Shown: positions 1 through 9,010 of the stretch, piece by piece
Layout: the number at the start of each line of letters is the position of its first letter
How positions within the stretch are numbered: the first letter of the stretch is position 1
Source of the DNA: Bacteroides stercorirosoris
Lineage (GTDB): Bacteria > Bacteroidota > Bacteroidia > Bacteroidales > Bacteroidaceae
NCBI RefSeq assembly: GCF_900142015.1
Contig: NZ_FQZN01000027.1
Coordinates: forward strand, 1-64,000
DNA: 64,000 nucleotides
Direction of reading: 5' to 3'
Translations under genes and position numbers: made by a program
The notes under the pieces: model-generated
What the model was told of the DNA's origin: nothing
Database searches by the model: none
The model's input: the letters and a program-made list of their open reading frames with translations, nothing else

Positions 1-33
1 CGTTTTTTGGGGGGAATGCTTAAAGATACAAAA

Positions 34-66
34 AAGGCAACTAACTCGCAATGAATTAGTTGCCTT
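34..66 (-). terminator. Intrinsic terminator of the first lipoprotein gene
   Basis: A perfect 11-bp stem (arms 34-44 and 56-66, AAGGCAACTAA and its complement) with an 11-nt loop lies 25 bases past the stop codon. Read on the minus strand it is followed by a run of T. Confidence 0.85.
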
Positions 67-91
67 AAATTTTATTATTTTAGGAATATCC

Positions 92-541
92 CTATTTATT
101 TCCTACATAACTTACCGCAAGATCTCCAGCAGGTGTACCCGCAATGTTAATAGTAACGTTCAGTGTCTTACCATCCGAACTTCCATCAACTACAACCGGA
201 AAAGTGCCCAATACAATTGAAACATTCCCACTACCATCAATATCTATTTTATTGCCATTCTGCTTCGCATCGCATCCTTCCACTACAATATCTCCGAGGG
301 ATTGCCCCAGGAAGCTAAAGTCTTTCAACTCAATCGTCACCTTGCTATCACTAACTTTTATCAAAGATATAGAAGTATCCGGTGTAGGAGCTCCCAGAAC
401 CGTCAACGTCCCTTTATAAGTACCTACAACGTTATCAACAGTCAACGGCCCATCATTATCATCGTCATCACTACACGCTGTAAACAGACACATTGTACAT
501 ATTACAGCAAACAAATAAAAAATACTTTTCTTCATTGTCAA
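92..541 (-). CDS. Calycin-like domain lipoprotein
   Basis: A 149-residue lipoprotein. The first 23 residues form a type II signal peptide ending in the lipobox LFTAC, and the mature protein starts CSDDDD, the acidic stretch that in Bacteroides usually directs lipoproteins to the cell surface. Residues about 38-149 form a small beta-rich domain (VGTYKGTL near the start, ELKDFSF in the middle) closely similar to residues 35-155 of the next lipoprotein at 834-2336. This resembles the calycin-like beta-barrel family of Bacteroidetes. I see no catalytic motif; ligand binding at the cell surface is inference. It has its own terminator, and a TATATTTG -7 box lies at 656-663. Confidence 0.8.
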   Translation of the reverse strand: MTMKKSIFYLFAVICTMCLFTACSDDDDNDGPLTVDNVVGTYKGTLTVLGAPTPDTSISLIKVSDSKVTIELKDFSFLGQSLGDIVVEGCDAKQNGNKIDIDGSGNVSIVLGTFPVVVDGSSDGKTLNVTINIAGTPAGDLAVSYVGNK

Positions 542-655
542 GCCTTTTTAAGTTATTAAATCACTATTATTATTGTAAGGATAATCATTGAACATTAAAA
601 GAAATTTGACCGTAACCAACTATTATTCAACAGATTATTCCAATCAACAATTTCA

Positions 656-663
656 CAAATATA
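656..663 (-). promoter_or_regulatory. Candidate -7 promoter element of the first lipoprotein
   Basis: On the minus strand the sequence is TATATTTG, matching the Bacteroides -7 consensus TAnnTTTG. It lies about 115 bases upstream of the start codon at 541. No good TTTG -33 element is visible, so this is a weak call. Confidence 0.35.
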
Positions 664-771
664 GTAAAAAGTAAAATACACGGTTTACTCTTCTGAAAAT
701 TCAAACAGAATTATGTAATTTGGAACATTCTTTTAATACAAATATATGAGTTCTAAAGATTATAAATAAAA

Positions 772-807
772 ACGCTGGAAATCAGATGTGTGATTGACTT
801 CCAGCAT
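772..807 (-). terminator. Intrinsic terminator of the PCMD lipoprotein
   Basis: Arms ACGCTGGAA (772-780) and TTCCAGCAT (799-807) pair, with one mismatch at the stem base. On the minus strand they are followed by TTTTTATTTATAA. The hairpin begins 27 bases after the stop of the gene ending at 834. Confidence 0.8.
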
Positions 808-833
808 TTTTTCTATTTTATAGTACCGAATTA

Positions 834-2336
834 TTATTCACCTATTATTTCCAACTCATCAATCCATAACGTACTGCCACCAGCACCTTTGAACGCATCA
901 CCGTCTTTACTTGATGCACAAACGATTGCCAACTTATATGTTTTACCCGACTCATATGTTTTTCCATTCACATAAGTAAAAGGTATATCAAAGTAGGTAT
1001 AAGCGGCTTTTGCAGTACCATCATCCAGTACAGCTACAGCTACGCGGTATTCAGAGCTATTGATATTATTCCCTGTTAAAGTTACCTCATTACCCTCAGC
1101 GTCCTCAGCCTCATACAATACAGCCTGGATAGCACACTCATCTGTAATTTCCGGATGTTCTACTACATCTTCCGGCTTAGTAGCTCCAGTACCATCTATG
1201 AATTTATCGCCCGGAGTATATTTATACCATCCTCTAAAATAGGCTGGCTTCATCTCATAAGCAACGCCAAACTTCGTACTATTCAAACGATCTTTCATAT
1301 CAAGAACAAATTTTCCTGTGAAAACAGAACCCGATGTAATGGCAGGCACCAATGAATTCATTTTTGCACTTGTATCCATAGTCACCAACTTAGCAGCAGC
1401 TTCACCTGCAACAACATCTTCAGTTTCTTTATACAAAGGAAAACCTTCTATACCATAAAGCCACAAAAGAGAAGCAGCGGTTGCACTGGTAGCAAGCGTT
1501 TCTTCAATCGGTTCATCATGCTTAGATTTACCAGCACCAACAGATTTCCATTCATCAAACGGAAATTTCATCGCTACTTGACGGCCAGCTAATGAAACAA
1601 TATATTCTTTCACTGTTCCATCCTCTGCTATAACTGTATAAGTAACATCAGAAGCAAAATTTTGCTTTACACCTGTTGCAGGACTTATAGTTGCTTTTAA
1701 AGAAATTTCAATAGTAGGTACAAGTGCAGCTAATTCTTCATCCGTAGCATCATCTAAGACTTTAAAAGTTATCTTACCTGTAGCATCATCAATTATCGGC
1801 TGTTCCGTTATAATCGGAGCATCTTTAAATACAAAACTAGTAATTTGGGCTTCCGAACTTTCAGAGCCAGTTAATTTATCACCTTTATATACTACTTTCA
1901 CCGTTTCACCCAACTGTTCTACAGCAATATCTAAATTGACTTCAGCCTTACCATTATTTAATGTACCGGTTACATCCACATTACACTTACCAATACCATT
2001 TGCTAAATTCAATTCTTGATTACCGGTAAATGAATATGAAGTTCCATTTTGTTTCAAAGCACATTTTTCTAATTTAATAGTTCCCAGATTATTTCCCATG
2101 AAACTAAAATCTTTCAGTTCCAGACTAATGATATTATTTCCCGATTTTGCAATCGTAATATTCTTCGGCAATCCCACACCTACAGGATTACCATCCAATT
2201 CTATATCAAGAGTTCCTTTGTATGTACCTGCCAATTCTTCCTCAATCGGATAAACAGGATCATCATCATCGCTACATGAAGTGAACAAACTCACTGAACA
2301 GATCAATGCAAACAAATAAAATAAATTCTTCTTCAT
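834..2336 (-). CDS. Lipoprotein with calycin-like and PCMD domains
   Basis: A 500-residue lipoprotein with a type II signal peptide (lipobox LFTSC, Cys21) and mature start CSDDDD, suggesting surface display. Residues 35-155 are a calycin-like domain paralogous to the whole of the neighbouring protein at 92-541. Residues about 160-252 look like an Ig-like repeat (VTYTVIAEDGTVKEYIV). Residues about 258-500 match the PCMD fold (putative carbohydrate metabolism domain) by the FDEW opening, the GWYKYTPG segment and the ending LWIDELEI. PCMD proteins are thought to bind carbohydrate; no enzyme is proven. The start is the Met of MKKNLFYLF. The promoter and leader are similar to those of the next upstream lipoprotein gene. 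Confidence 0.82.
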   Translation of the reverse strand: MKKNLFYLFALICSVSLFTSCSDDDDPVYPIEEELAGTYKGTLDIELDGNPVGVGLPKNITIAKSGNNIISLELKDFSFMGNNLGTIKLEKCALKQNGTSYSFTGNQELNLANGIGKCNVDVTGTLNNGKAEVNLDIAVEQLGETVKVVYKGDKLTGSESSEAQITSFVFKDAPIITEQPIIDDATGKITFKVLDDATDEELAALVPTIEISLKATISPATGVKQNFASDVTYTVIAEDGTVKEYIVSLAGRQVAMKFPFDEWKSVGAGKSKHDEPIEETLATSATAASLLWLYGIEGFPLYKETEDVVAGEAAAKLVTMDTSAKMNSLVPAITSGSVFTGKFVLDMKDRLNSTKFGVAYEMKPAYFRGWYKYTPGDKFIDGTGATKPEDVVEHPEITDECAIQAVLYEAEDAEGNEVTLTGNNINSSEYRVAVAVLDDGTAKAAYTYFDIPFTYVNGKTYESGKTYKLAIVCASSKDGDAFKGAGGSTLWIDELEIIGE

Positions 2337-2414
2337 AATCTTGTTGTTTAGTTAATAATAGTCTCCCAAAACAGGAGATTATGTTCTTTTTTTAATGCAA
2401 CACCTTTGAGGATG

Positions 2415-2445
2415 CAAAATAATAGCTTTTTAAGTAAGGACAAAA
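2415..2445 (-). promoter_or_regulatory. Candidate promoter of the PCMD lipoprotein, duplicated upstream of its paralogue
   Basis: On the minus strand a TTTTG (2441-2445) lies 18 bases before TTATTTTG (2415-2422), close to the Bacteroides TTTG / TAnnTTTG pair. The same arrangement with similar flanks (GACC, AAAAGCT, ATTTTGCA) occurs upstream of the lipoprotein at 2718-4085. Confidence 0.45.
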
Positions 2446-2647
2446 GGTCTGTTTTACTTATTAATGTTCCATTTTTAACTTAAGCTATTAAATGTGAAGT
2501 TATATATAGCTTTTTTATCTGTTAACTACACAATATGTTTAACATTGTTTTCAGAACAAAAAGCCTGAAATAATAAACACTGAAAGTGATTCCATTGTTT
2601 ACTATTTCAGGACGTTCTTGAAATCAAATTAAAGAAGGCAAAAAGGA

Positions 2648-2712
2648 GTTGATGCTATATAAAAAAGAGGGCTTCCCCGAAAGGAAATCCCTCTTTTTTA
2701 TATAGCATCAAC
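2648..2712 (-). terminator. Long perfect inverted repeat acting as terminator
   Basis: Two perfect 24-bp arms (2648-2671 and 2689-2712) flank a 17-base centre that can itself pair (TTCC with GGAA). The repeat starts 5 bases after the stop codon at 2718. The AAAAAAGAGGG / CCCTCTTTTTT part would give a U-tract in both directions. The stem is far longer than an ordinary terminator needs. Confidence 0.85.
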
Positions 2713-2717
2713 AATAA

Positions 2718-4085
2718 TTATTCTTCCTCTTCTTCTGCTACGTCTTTTAAAGACCCTGTTGCCAAATCAAGCCCAACATTAAACAGAGTGGTAGCTTTCC
2801 AAACGTCCTCAAATTCTGTCAATGAGTTTAAAGCTGTCAGCATTTGAATCAATCCCCAAACAGGCATTGGTGAACCAAAAACTTCTACAGTCATATTTTT
2901 CAGCATTACATCCAAATCAGGCAACATAGGATAAAGAGCCGGCATAAAAATATCAAAAATTTCTTTCTCAAGATATACATGGAAAGTACTAACTTTACTT
3001 CCATCCTTCAAAGCTACCTCAGACGTATCATACCCTAACGGAAAACCATTAACCACATATCCTATCAGCTTTTCAATATCACTATCCGAGATTTTTGTTA
3101 TATCCAATTTGCTAAGAATGTTATCACTTCCCATACTTGACAAAAATCCACCTAAAAGTTCTTTTATCTGAGCACCAGTCATGCCCTTCACCATTTCTAC
3201 GATTCCCAAAATAGCCTCAGGAGTCATACTGGGATTCTCCGCATCTTTCATGGCTTCTGCAACAATTGCCGGAATATTCAGTAATACATGAACATGATCA
3301 TTGCCTGCATACCAATAAGCTAAATTAGCAGGAGAAGTAAGCCATGTTATATCCTCTGTAGAAGGCAATCCGCCACCACCAAAAATACCGGAAATAATTT
3401 CATCTTGATTGATTTCAGCATCCTTTGCATAATTTGCAACAATAGAACCGTCAGCCTTAAATTCAACATCTTTCAGAAGTTTCACCATTATACCAGATAC
3501 AATGATACTCCCCATATGCTGAATATTTTCAGCAGCAAGACCTGCATTCTGTCCATCAGCATCAGCATAAGGAGATACCCAGTTTAGCATAAATGGAGCA
3601 TGTGCAATTTTACTTTTTTTATCAAAAACAAAATTATCACACATATTCCACTTCTTTACTAAGTTTCCTGTAGCAGCTGTAGTTACCGCAACTTCTGCCT
3701 TGCCATCCAAAGTGATTGTTCCTTCAACTCTTACAGTAGTAGAACTTATCAAATCAGTCATGGCTTTAGTTGTTGTTTCAATGTTCTTCTCTCCCTGAAA
3801 TTTAAAAGAACCATCCGACTGCTCAGTTACATTCACATTTACTTCAACTTCATCCATACCTCTAACTGCTTTACTCAAAGCTATAACACCACTCTGAGCA
3901 TCAGACATAATCAACCTCACACTTGCATCCGGATTATTGGGTATATTAGTCGTCAAAGACAGATTTTCAGCTGTAATTGCCTGAGTAGGCAGTTTTTTCC
4001 ATGATGGATCATCATCGTCACTACAAGCCGTAAACAAACTCATTGAACAGATCAATGCAAATAAATAAAATAAATTCTTCTTCAT
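2718..4085 (-). CDS. Surface-type lipoprotein, probably DUF4925-like
   Basis: A 455-residue lipoprotein. I take the start at 4085 (MKKNLFYLF); an in-frame ATG 33 bases upstream would put 11 extra polar residues before the signal peptide and is unlikely. The signal peptide ends LFTAC and the mature protein starts CSDDDD. An N-terminal beta-rich region (about 33-150) has the same general pattern as the calycin-like neighbours. The rest, with alternating helical segments (IVEMVKGMTGAQIKELLGGF) and a C-terminal EEEEE, resembles Bacteroides proteins annotated DUF4925, from memory only. No catalytic motif is visible. Function is unknown; a role in envelope or ligand binding is inference. Confidence 0.7.
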   Translation of the reverse strand: MKKNLFYLFALICSMSLFTACSDDDDPSWKKLPTQAITAENLSLTTNIPNNPDASVRLIMSDAQSGVIALSKAVRGMDEVEVNVNVTEQSDGSFKFQGEKNIETTTKAMTDLISSTTVRVEGTITLDGKAEVAVTTAATGNLVKKWNMCDNFVFDKKSKIAHAPFMLNWVSPYADADGQNAGLAAENIQHMGSIIVSGIMVKLLKDVEFKADGSIVANYAKDAEINQDEIISGIFGGGGLPSTEDITWLTSPANLAYWYAGNDHVHVLLNIPAIVAEAMKDAENPSMTPEAILGIVEMVKGMTGAQIKELLGGFLSSMGSDNILSKLDITKISDSDIEKLIGYVVNGFPLGYDTSEVALKDGSKVSTFHVYLEKEIFDIFMPALYPMLPDLDVMLKNMTVEVFGSPMPVWGLIQMLTALNSLTEFEDVWKATTLFNVGLDLATGSLKDVAEEEEE

Positions 4086-4163
4086 ATCTTTCTTGTTTAG
4101 TAAATAATAGCTCCCCATCGCTGGGTAGTCATGCCTTTTTAATAAAATAAGATTTCAAGGGTG

Positions 4164-4195
4164 CAAAATAACAGCTTTTAATGATATTAGACAAG
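4164..4195 (-). promoter_or_regulatory. Candidate promoter of the DUF4925-like lipoprotein
   Basis: On the minus strand TTG (4192-4194) lies 20 bases before TTATTTTG (4164-4171). The block is similar in sequence and position to the promoter at 2415-2445, and the transcribed leader that follows is also similar. Confidence 0.45.
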
Positions 4196-4448
4196 GTCTA
4201 TTCTAAAAATGAGCTGTTCTTTTTTTAAGCATCCAACCTTTAATTACCACCTTTTATGGAAAATCACTTACCAATAGAGTAAATTCACAGCGATATTAAA
4301 AAACATCTCATTCCATAAAAAAATAATATTTCTTCCCTCCCATGAGAAAAAATCCATAACTATTTGTTATCTTTAGGCATCCAAAAGCTTTTATTCAAAG
4401 GATTTGGCATGAATAAACCTTATACATAAACCATTAAAGCAAAAGATT

Positions 4449-5525
4449 ATGTTCAACTCATTCGGCAATATCCTCCGCCTTACCAGCTTTGGGGAGTCAC
4501 ATGGTAAAGGCATCGGAGGCGTCATAGATGGATTTCCCGCAGGCATCCGCATTGATATGGATTTCGTGCAAGCGGAACTGAATCGTCGCCGCCCCGGACA
4601 ATCCCTTATTACTACGGCACGGAAAGAAGGGGATAAAGTAGAATTCCTTTCCGGTATCTTCGAAGGCAAATCAACAGGATGTCCTATCGGATTCATTGTA
4701 TGGAACGAGAACCAACATTCCAATGATTATGATAATATGAAAGAGGTATATCGCCCCTCACATGCGGACTATACTTATAAGGTGAAATATGGAATCCGTG
4801 ACTACCGGGGAGGCGGACGTTCATCGGCACGCGAAACCATCTCACGCGTAGTGGCAGGTGCACTTGCCAAACAAGCGCTCCGCCAATTGGGAGTACGTAT
4901 CACGGCATATACTTCACAAGTAGGCCCTATCCGCCTGGAAGAAAACTATACCGCTTATGACCTCGATTTAATAGAAACCAATCCAGTACGTTGTCCCGAC
5001 CCGGTGAAGGCAAAGGAAATGGAAGAGTTTATTTTCAAAATCAAGGGGGAAGGTGACACCATCGGTGGTGTGGTGACCTGTGTCATCAAGGGGTGCCCGA
5101 TTGGTTTGGGACAACCGGTATTCGGTAAGTTACAAGCCGCCCTCGCTTCCGGTATGCTTAGTATCAATGCCGCCAAGGCATTTGAGTACGGTGACGGATT
5201 CAAAGGTTTGAAGCAAAAAGGTTCGGAACAGAACGACGTGTTCTTCAATAACTGCGGACGTATTGAAACGAAGACTAACCATTCGGGCGGTATTCAAGGC
5301 GGCATCAGTAACGGACAGGACATTTTTTTCCGGGTTGCCTTCAAACCGGTAGCTACCGTGCTAATGGAGCAACATACAGTCAATCTGGATGGTGTGGACA
5401 CGACTTTGAAAGCCCGCGGACGCCATGACCCATGCGTATTGCCCCGTGCAGTACCCATTGTAGAAGCAATGGCAGCCATGACGTTACTGGACTTTTATCT
5501 TATTGACCGTACGACGCAATTATAA
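4449..5525 (+). CDS. aroC: Chorismate synthase
   Basis: Catalyses the last shikimate-pathway step, conversion of 5-enolpyruvylshikimate 3-phosphate to chorismate with reduced FMN, in the cytoplasm. The 358-residue protein has the usual family length. Signature motifs are visible: SFGESHG at 13-19, RPSHADYTY at 102-110, GGGRSSARET at 121-130 and GRHDPC near the C-terminus. The ATG follows an AAAGCAAAAG leader. The M20 peptidase starts 15 bases after the stop and is probably cotranscribed. Confidence 0.97.
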   Translation: MFNSFGNILRLTSFGESHGKGIGGVIDGFPAGIRIDMDFVQAELNRRRPGQSLITTARKEGDKVEFLSGIFEGKSTGCPIGFIVWNENQHSNDYDNMKEVYRPSHADYTYKVKYGIRDYRGGGRSSARETISRVVAGALAKQALRQLGVRITAYTSQVGPIRLEENYTAYDLDLIETNPVRCPDPVKAKEMEEFIFKIKGEGDTIGGVVTCVIKGCPIGLGQPVFGKLQAALASGMLSINAAKAFEYGDGFKGLKQKGSEQNDVFFNNCGRIETKTNHSGGIQGGISNGQDIFFRVAFKPVATVLMEQHTVNLDGVDTTLKARGRHDPCVLPRAVPIVEAMAAMTLLDFYLIDRTTQL

Positions 5526-5540
5526 TACCTTATTATATAT

Positions 5541-6899
5541 ATGAACGAAATACAGAAATACATCTCAGAGAACGAATCAAAGATGCTGGAAGATTTGTTC
5601 AGCCTCATCCGTATTCCAAGTATCAGTGCAAAACCTGAGCATCATGATGACATGTTAGCCTGTGCAGAGCGTTGGGCGCAATTGCTGCTTGAAGCTGGTG
5701 CGGACGAAGCATTGGTAATGCCGTCAAAAGGGAACCCGATTGTTTTCGGAGAAAAGATAGTAGATCCGGCTGCAAAAACAGTACTGATATACGCCCACTA
5801 TGATGTAATGCCGGCGGAACCACTGGATTTATGGAAAAGCGAACCTTTTGAACCGGAAATCCGCGACGGGCACATCTGGGCACGTGGTGCGGATGATGAT
5901 AAGGGGCAAGCATTCATTCAGGTAAAAGCATTCGAATACCTGGTGAAACATGGGATGCTGAAAAATAACGTCAAATTCATCTTCGAAGGTGAAGAAGAAA
6001 TCGGTTCTCCCAGCCTGGAAGCGTTCTGTGAGGAACACAAGGAGTTGCTAAAAGCAGACGTTATTCTGGTATCAGACACCAGTATGCTGGGTGCCGACCT
6101 GCCTTCACTGACAACCGGACTTCGCGGACTGGCATACTGGGAAATAGAAGTTACAGGCCCCAACCGTGACTTGCATTCCGGTCACTTCGGCGGTGCTGTT
6201 GCCAATCCTATCAATGTGTTGTGCGGCATGATTGCCAAAGTGGTAGATGCAGACGGACGTATCACGGTACCCGGTTTCTACGATGACGTAGAAGAAGTGC
6301 CGCAGGCAGAACGTGACATGATAGCACATATCCCTTTTAACGAGGAGAAATACAAAGCTGCTATCGACGTAAAAGAATTGTATGGAGAAAAAGGATACAG
6401 TACGCTGGAACGTAACAGTTGCCGCCCGTCATTCGATGTTTGCGGCATTTGGGGCGGATATACAGGCGAAGGTTCCAAAACGGTACTTCCATCCAAGGCT
6501 ACGGCTAAGGTATCCTGCCGTTTGGTACCTCATCAGGATCATCACAAAATTTCCCGGATGTTTGCCGATTATATAATGAGTATCGCTCCGGATACGGTAA
6601 AGGTGAAAGTTACGCCTATGCACGGTGGACAAGGATATGTATGCCCCATCACCCTCCCGGCTTATCAAGCCGCCGAGAAAGGTTTTGAGAAAGCTTTCGG
6701 GAAGAAACCGCTTGCCGTGCGTCGTGGAGGAAGTATTCCTATTATTTCGACATTTGAACAAGTTCTCGGCATCAAGACAGTGCTTATGGGCTTTGGTCTG
6801 GAATCAAATGCCATTCATTCTCCCAATGAGAATATTCCGTTGGATATCTTCCGGAAAGGAATTGAGGCGGTAGTAGAATTTCATCTAAACTACAGATAA
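5541..6899 (+). CDS. M20 family metallopeptidase (dipeptidase)
   Basis: A cytoplasmic zinc-dependent peptidase of 452 residues. The metal ligands expected for the family are visible: HYDVMP with His86 and Asp88, ARGADDDKG with Asp118/119, the catalytic FEGEEEIGS with Glu150-152, and VSDT with Asp179. A dimerisation (lid) domain follows at about 190-340, and HSPNE near the C-terminus supplies the last histidine ligand. There is no signal peptide. The length and the SIPII segment fit the dipeptidase / Dug2-like subgroup rather than aminoacylases such as ArgE. The gene follows aroC by 15 bases with no functional link evident. The exact peptide substrate is unknown. Confidence 0.9.
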   Translation: MNEIQKYISENESKMLEDLFSLIRIPSISAKPEHHDDMLACAERWAQLLLEAGADEALVMPSKGNPIVFGEKIVDPAAKTVLIYAHYDVMPAEPLDLWKSEPFEPEIRDGHIWARGADDDKGQAFIQVKAFEYLVKHGMLKNNVKFIFEGEEEIGSPSLEAFCEEHKELLKADVILVSDTSMLGADLPSLTTGLRGLAYWEIEVTGPNRDLHSGHFGGAVANPINVLCGMIAKVVDADGRITVPGFYDDVEEVPQAERDMIAHIPFNEEKYKAAIDVKELYGEKGYSTLERNSCRPSFDVCGIWGGYTGEGSKTVLPSKATAKVSCRLVPHQDHHKISRMFADYIMSIAPDTVKVKVTPMHGGQGYVCPITLPAYQAAEKGFEKAFGKKPLAVRRGGSIPIISTFEQVLGIKTVLMGFGLESNAIHSPNENIPLDIFRKGIEAVVEFHLNYR

Positions 6900-6918
6900 A
6901 TGAAGAATTTTCCATTCC

Positions 6919-8925
6919 TCATTTAGAATACGTCGTTCGCAAAACCTTAAATTCCGTACGACGATTTATCGCATTGCAAATCTCCTGCTGTTCCAGCGGG
7001 AGATTTTTTATGAACTCTTCTGTCAGAACATCCCCTTCTTTCAGGAAAGGCGCAGATTTAAGAGTAAACTTAGTAACGGCCTTAGGCTGTTGTTCCCCAT
7101 ATCCCTTGGGCGTCAGACGTTCCGGTTCAATGCCACCTTTGATCAGGTAACGCACCACAGATTCAGCACGACGCTGTGACAGGCGAAGATTGTAATCATC
7201 ATTTCCCTTATAATCGCAATGTGCCGCCAACTCAATGGCAACACTCGGATTATCATTTAATAATTGTATCAGTTCGTCCAAAGCCACCGTGGATTCCGGA
7301 GTCAGATCGGCACGGTCAAACTCATAGAAGATATTCTCTATCAGTACCGGACGGGTGATGGAGGCCAAGGCAAATTCCAGTTCATAACACCGGTCTTCAT
7401 CAACGTTTTCCGTCAGTAGCTCCTCTTTATCATTAAGATAACCACGACAAGAGGCAAGCAGGGCATAACGATGCCCCGGATTCAACTCTTGCGTAAAAGT
7501 ACCGTCTTTCTTCACATTTATTTTCAGATAAGTTCCATCATCACCCACCAACGTAACGAGGGCTTCAGGCAACACATCTCCTTCCTTATCATATACCAGT
7601 CCTTTCAGAGTATGGTGTATTTCAGGATATTCAAAACAGAAAATATGATCCCAACCACGGGCATCTCCCCGGTTAGAAGAGAAAAAACCACGATTAGGGG
7701 CACCCGGTTCGAAAGTCATACCGAAATCATCACCCTGCGAATTTATAGGAGACCGCATATTCTCAATTCGCCAACCTTCTGTCAGACTGTCGGAAACAGC
7801 ACGGAAAATATCCAATCCACCCATACCGGGGTGACCGTTAGAAGAGAAGTACAACGTGCCATCCGATGCAAAGGTAGGAAACATCTCATCACCGGAAGTA
7901 TTTATGTCGGGGCCTAAATTATCAACATAGCCGAAGCCATCGCGAGTTACATTAATGCGCCACAAGTCCAGTCCACCTTGTCCGCCGGGCATATCAGACA
8001 CAAAATAGAGATAATCGCCTGCGGGAGACAGAACGGGATGGGCTACGGAAGAAAGGGTATCATTCATAATGGCACACTTCTGAGGAGCTCCCCATTCGGC
8101 ACCGGCACGTTGAGAGACGTAAATCTCGGCATAGGCAGGCGCATCGGGCAATGTCCGGCAACGAGTAAAATACATGGTTTTGCCATCTGCCGAAAAAGAA
8201 CAGACGCCCTCTTCAAATTCACTGTTCACTTCGGAAGCAAGTGGTTCCGGCTTTTGCCATTGTTTCTTTTCGTTCCGTTTGGAGTGGAATATATCGGCGC
8301 TCTTCATTCCGGTGATACCATTCAGATCAGTCCCCTTCGCCTCATTGCGGGTAGAAGTGAAATACAGAACATCGGCATCGTCACCTGCATACATTGGAGA
8401 ATAATCGCTACGGCGGGATACGAGGATAGGAACACGCTTCACAATATGGCGGGTAGGATTCTTTTTCCATTCCTGCGCCAATTGGCAGGAGGTCAGTCCT
8501 ATATGTGCCAAAGAGTCTTTACGTTCTTTTTTATCAGAAAGTTGCCGGGCATAAACGAGGTAATTCTCATAATAAGGTATAGCGGCAGCATATTCACCAT
8601 TCTTCCGAAGCATCTCTGCCAGATAGAAATGAGAGATTGTATCGGGATAGCGGTAACGAACCGCATTCATATAGGCAGCTTTGGCTTTCAATGTGTAGTT
8701 GATGCGCCGGTAACAATCACCTTGTTTATAAGCAAGGATTCCACGTTGCGGACGGTCTTTGGGTGAAGTACGGGTATAAGCCTGTTTGTAATGCCGAGCT
8801 GCATCAAAAAATTCTCCACGGGCATAGCTTTGTTCCGCCTGGCGCAAACTCCTCCCAGCCCCACAGGAAGTGAGGAGCAACATTGCACTGAGAAAAACAA
8901 ATAAAAGCGGCCTATATAATCTCAT
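6919..8925 (-). CDS. PorE-like TPR/PD40/OmpA lipoprotein
   Basis: A 668-residue outer-membrane lipoprotein (lipobox LLTSC near residue 21). Domains in order: TPR-like helices at about 25-150 (EQSYARGEFFDAARHYKQA), PD40/WD40-like propeller repeats at about 180-420 (SADGKTMYFTR, SPAGDYLYFVSD, DGTLYFSSNGHPGMGG), a carboxypeptidase-regulatory-like domain at about 430-510 (GLVYDKEGDVLPEALVTL), and an OmpA C-terminal peptidoglycan-binding domain at about 540-655 (EFDRADLTPES, NLRLSQRRAESV). This is the domain order described for PorE of the type IX secretion system, although Bacteroides generally lacks that system. An envelope-anchoring role is likely. It converges on the M20 gene with 19 bases between the stops. 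Confidence 0.85.
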   Translation of the reverse strand: MRLYRPLLFVFLSAMLLLTSCGAGRSLRQAEQSYARGEFFDAARHYKQAYTRTSPKDRPQRGILAYKQGDCYRRINYTLKAKAAYMNAVRYRYPDTISHFYLAEMLRKNGEYAAAIPYYENYLVYARQLSDKKERKDSLAHIGLTSCQLAQEWKKNPTRHIVKRVPILVSRRSDYSPMYAGDDADVLYFTSTRNEAKGTDLNGITGMKSADIFHSKRNEKKQWQKPEPLASEVNSEFEEGVCSFSADGKTMYFTRCRTLPDAPAYAEIYVSQRAGAEWGAPQKCAIMNDTLSSVAHPVLSPAGDYLYFVSDMPGGQGGLDLWRINVTRDGFGYVDNLGPDINTSGDEMFPTFASDGTLYFSSNGHPGMGGLDIFRAVSDSLTEGWRIENMRSPINSQGDDFGMTFEPGAPNRGFFSSNRGDARGWDHIFCFEYPEIHHTLKGLVYDKEGDVLPEALVTLVGDDGTYLKINVKKDGTFTQELNPGHRYALLASCRGYLNDKEELLTENVDEDRCYELEFALASITRPVLIENIFYEFDRADLTPESTVALDELIQLLNDNPSVAIELAAHCDYKGNDDYNLRLSQRRAESVVRYLIKGGIEPERLTPKGYGEQQPKAVTKFTLKSAPFLKEGDVLTEEFIKNLPLEQQEICNAINRRTEFKVLRTTYSK

Positions 8926-8954
8926 GACTATATAAACTGAAAAGGCGGCACTTT

Positions 8955-8986
8955 ATTGTATAATTCCCTTCTTCTCACTACATTTG
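8955..8986 (+). promoter_or_regulatory. Promoter of anmK
   Basis: ATTG (8955-8958) and TACATTTG (8979-8986) are spaced by 20 bases and fit the Bacteroides -33/-7 pattern. The -7 box overlaps a TTG codon that would otherwise extend the reading frame, so the true start lies downstream at 9011. Confidence 0.65.
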
Positions 8987-9010
8987 CCAAACATCAAAAC
9001 CCCTCATCCT

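Noticed and set aside
7978..8766. 262-codon frame antisense to the PorE-like gene
   Set aside because: The opposite strand encodes clear PD40 domains; the antisense frame has no recognisable motif.
8984..9010. TTG start nine codons upstream of anmK
   Set aside because: The codon lies inside the TACATTTG -7 box, so it is not transcribed; ATG 9011 gives the normal family N-terminus.
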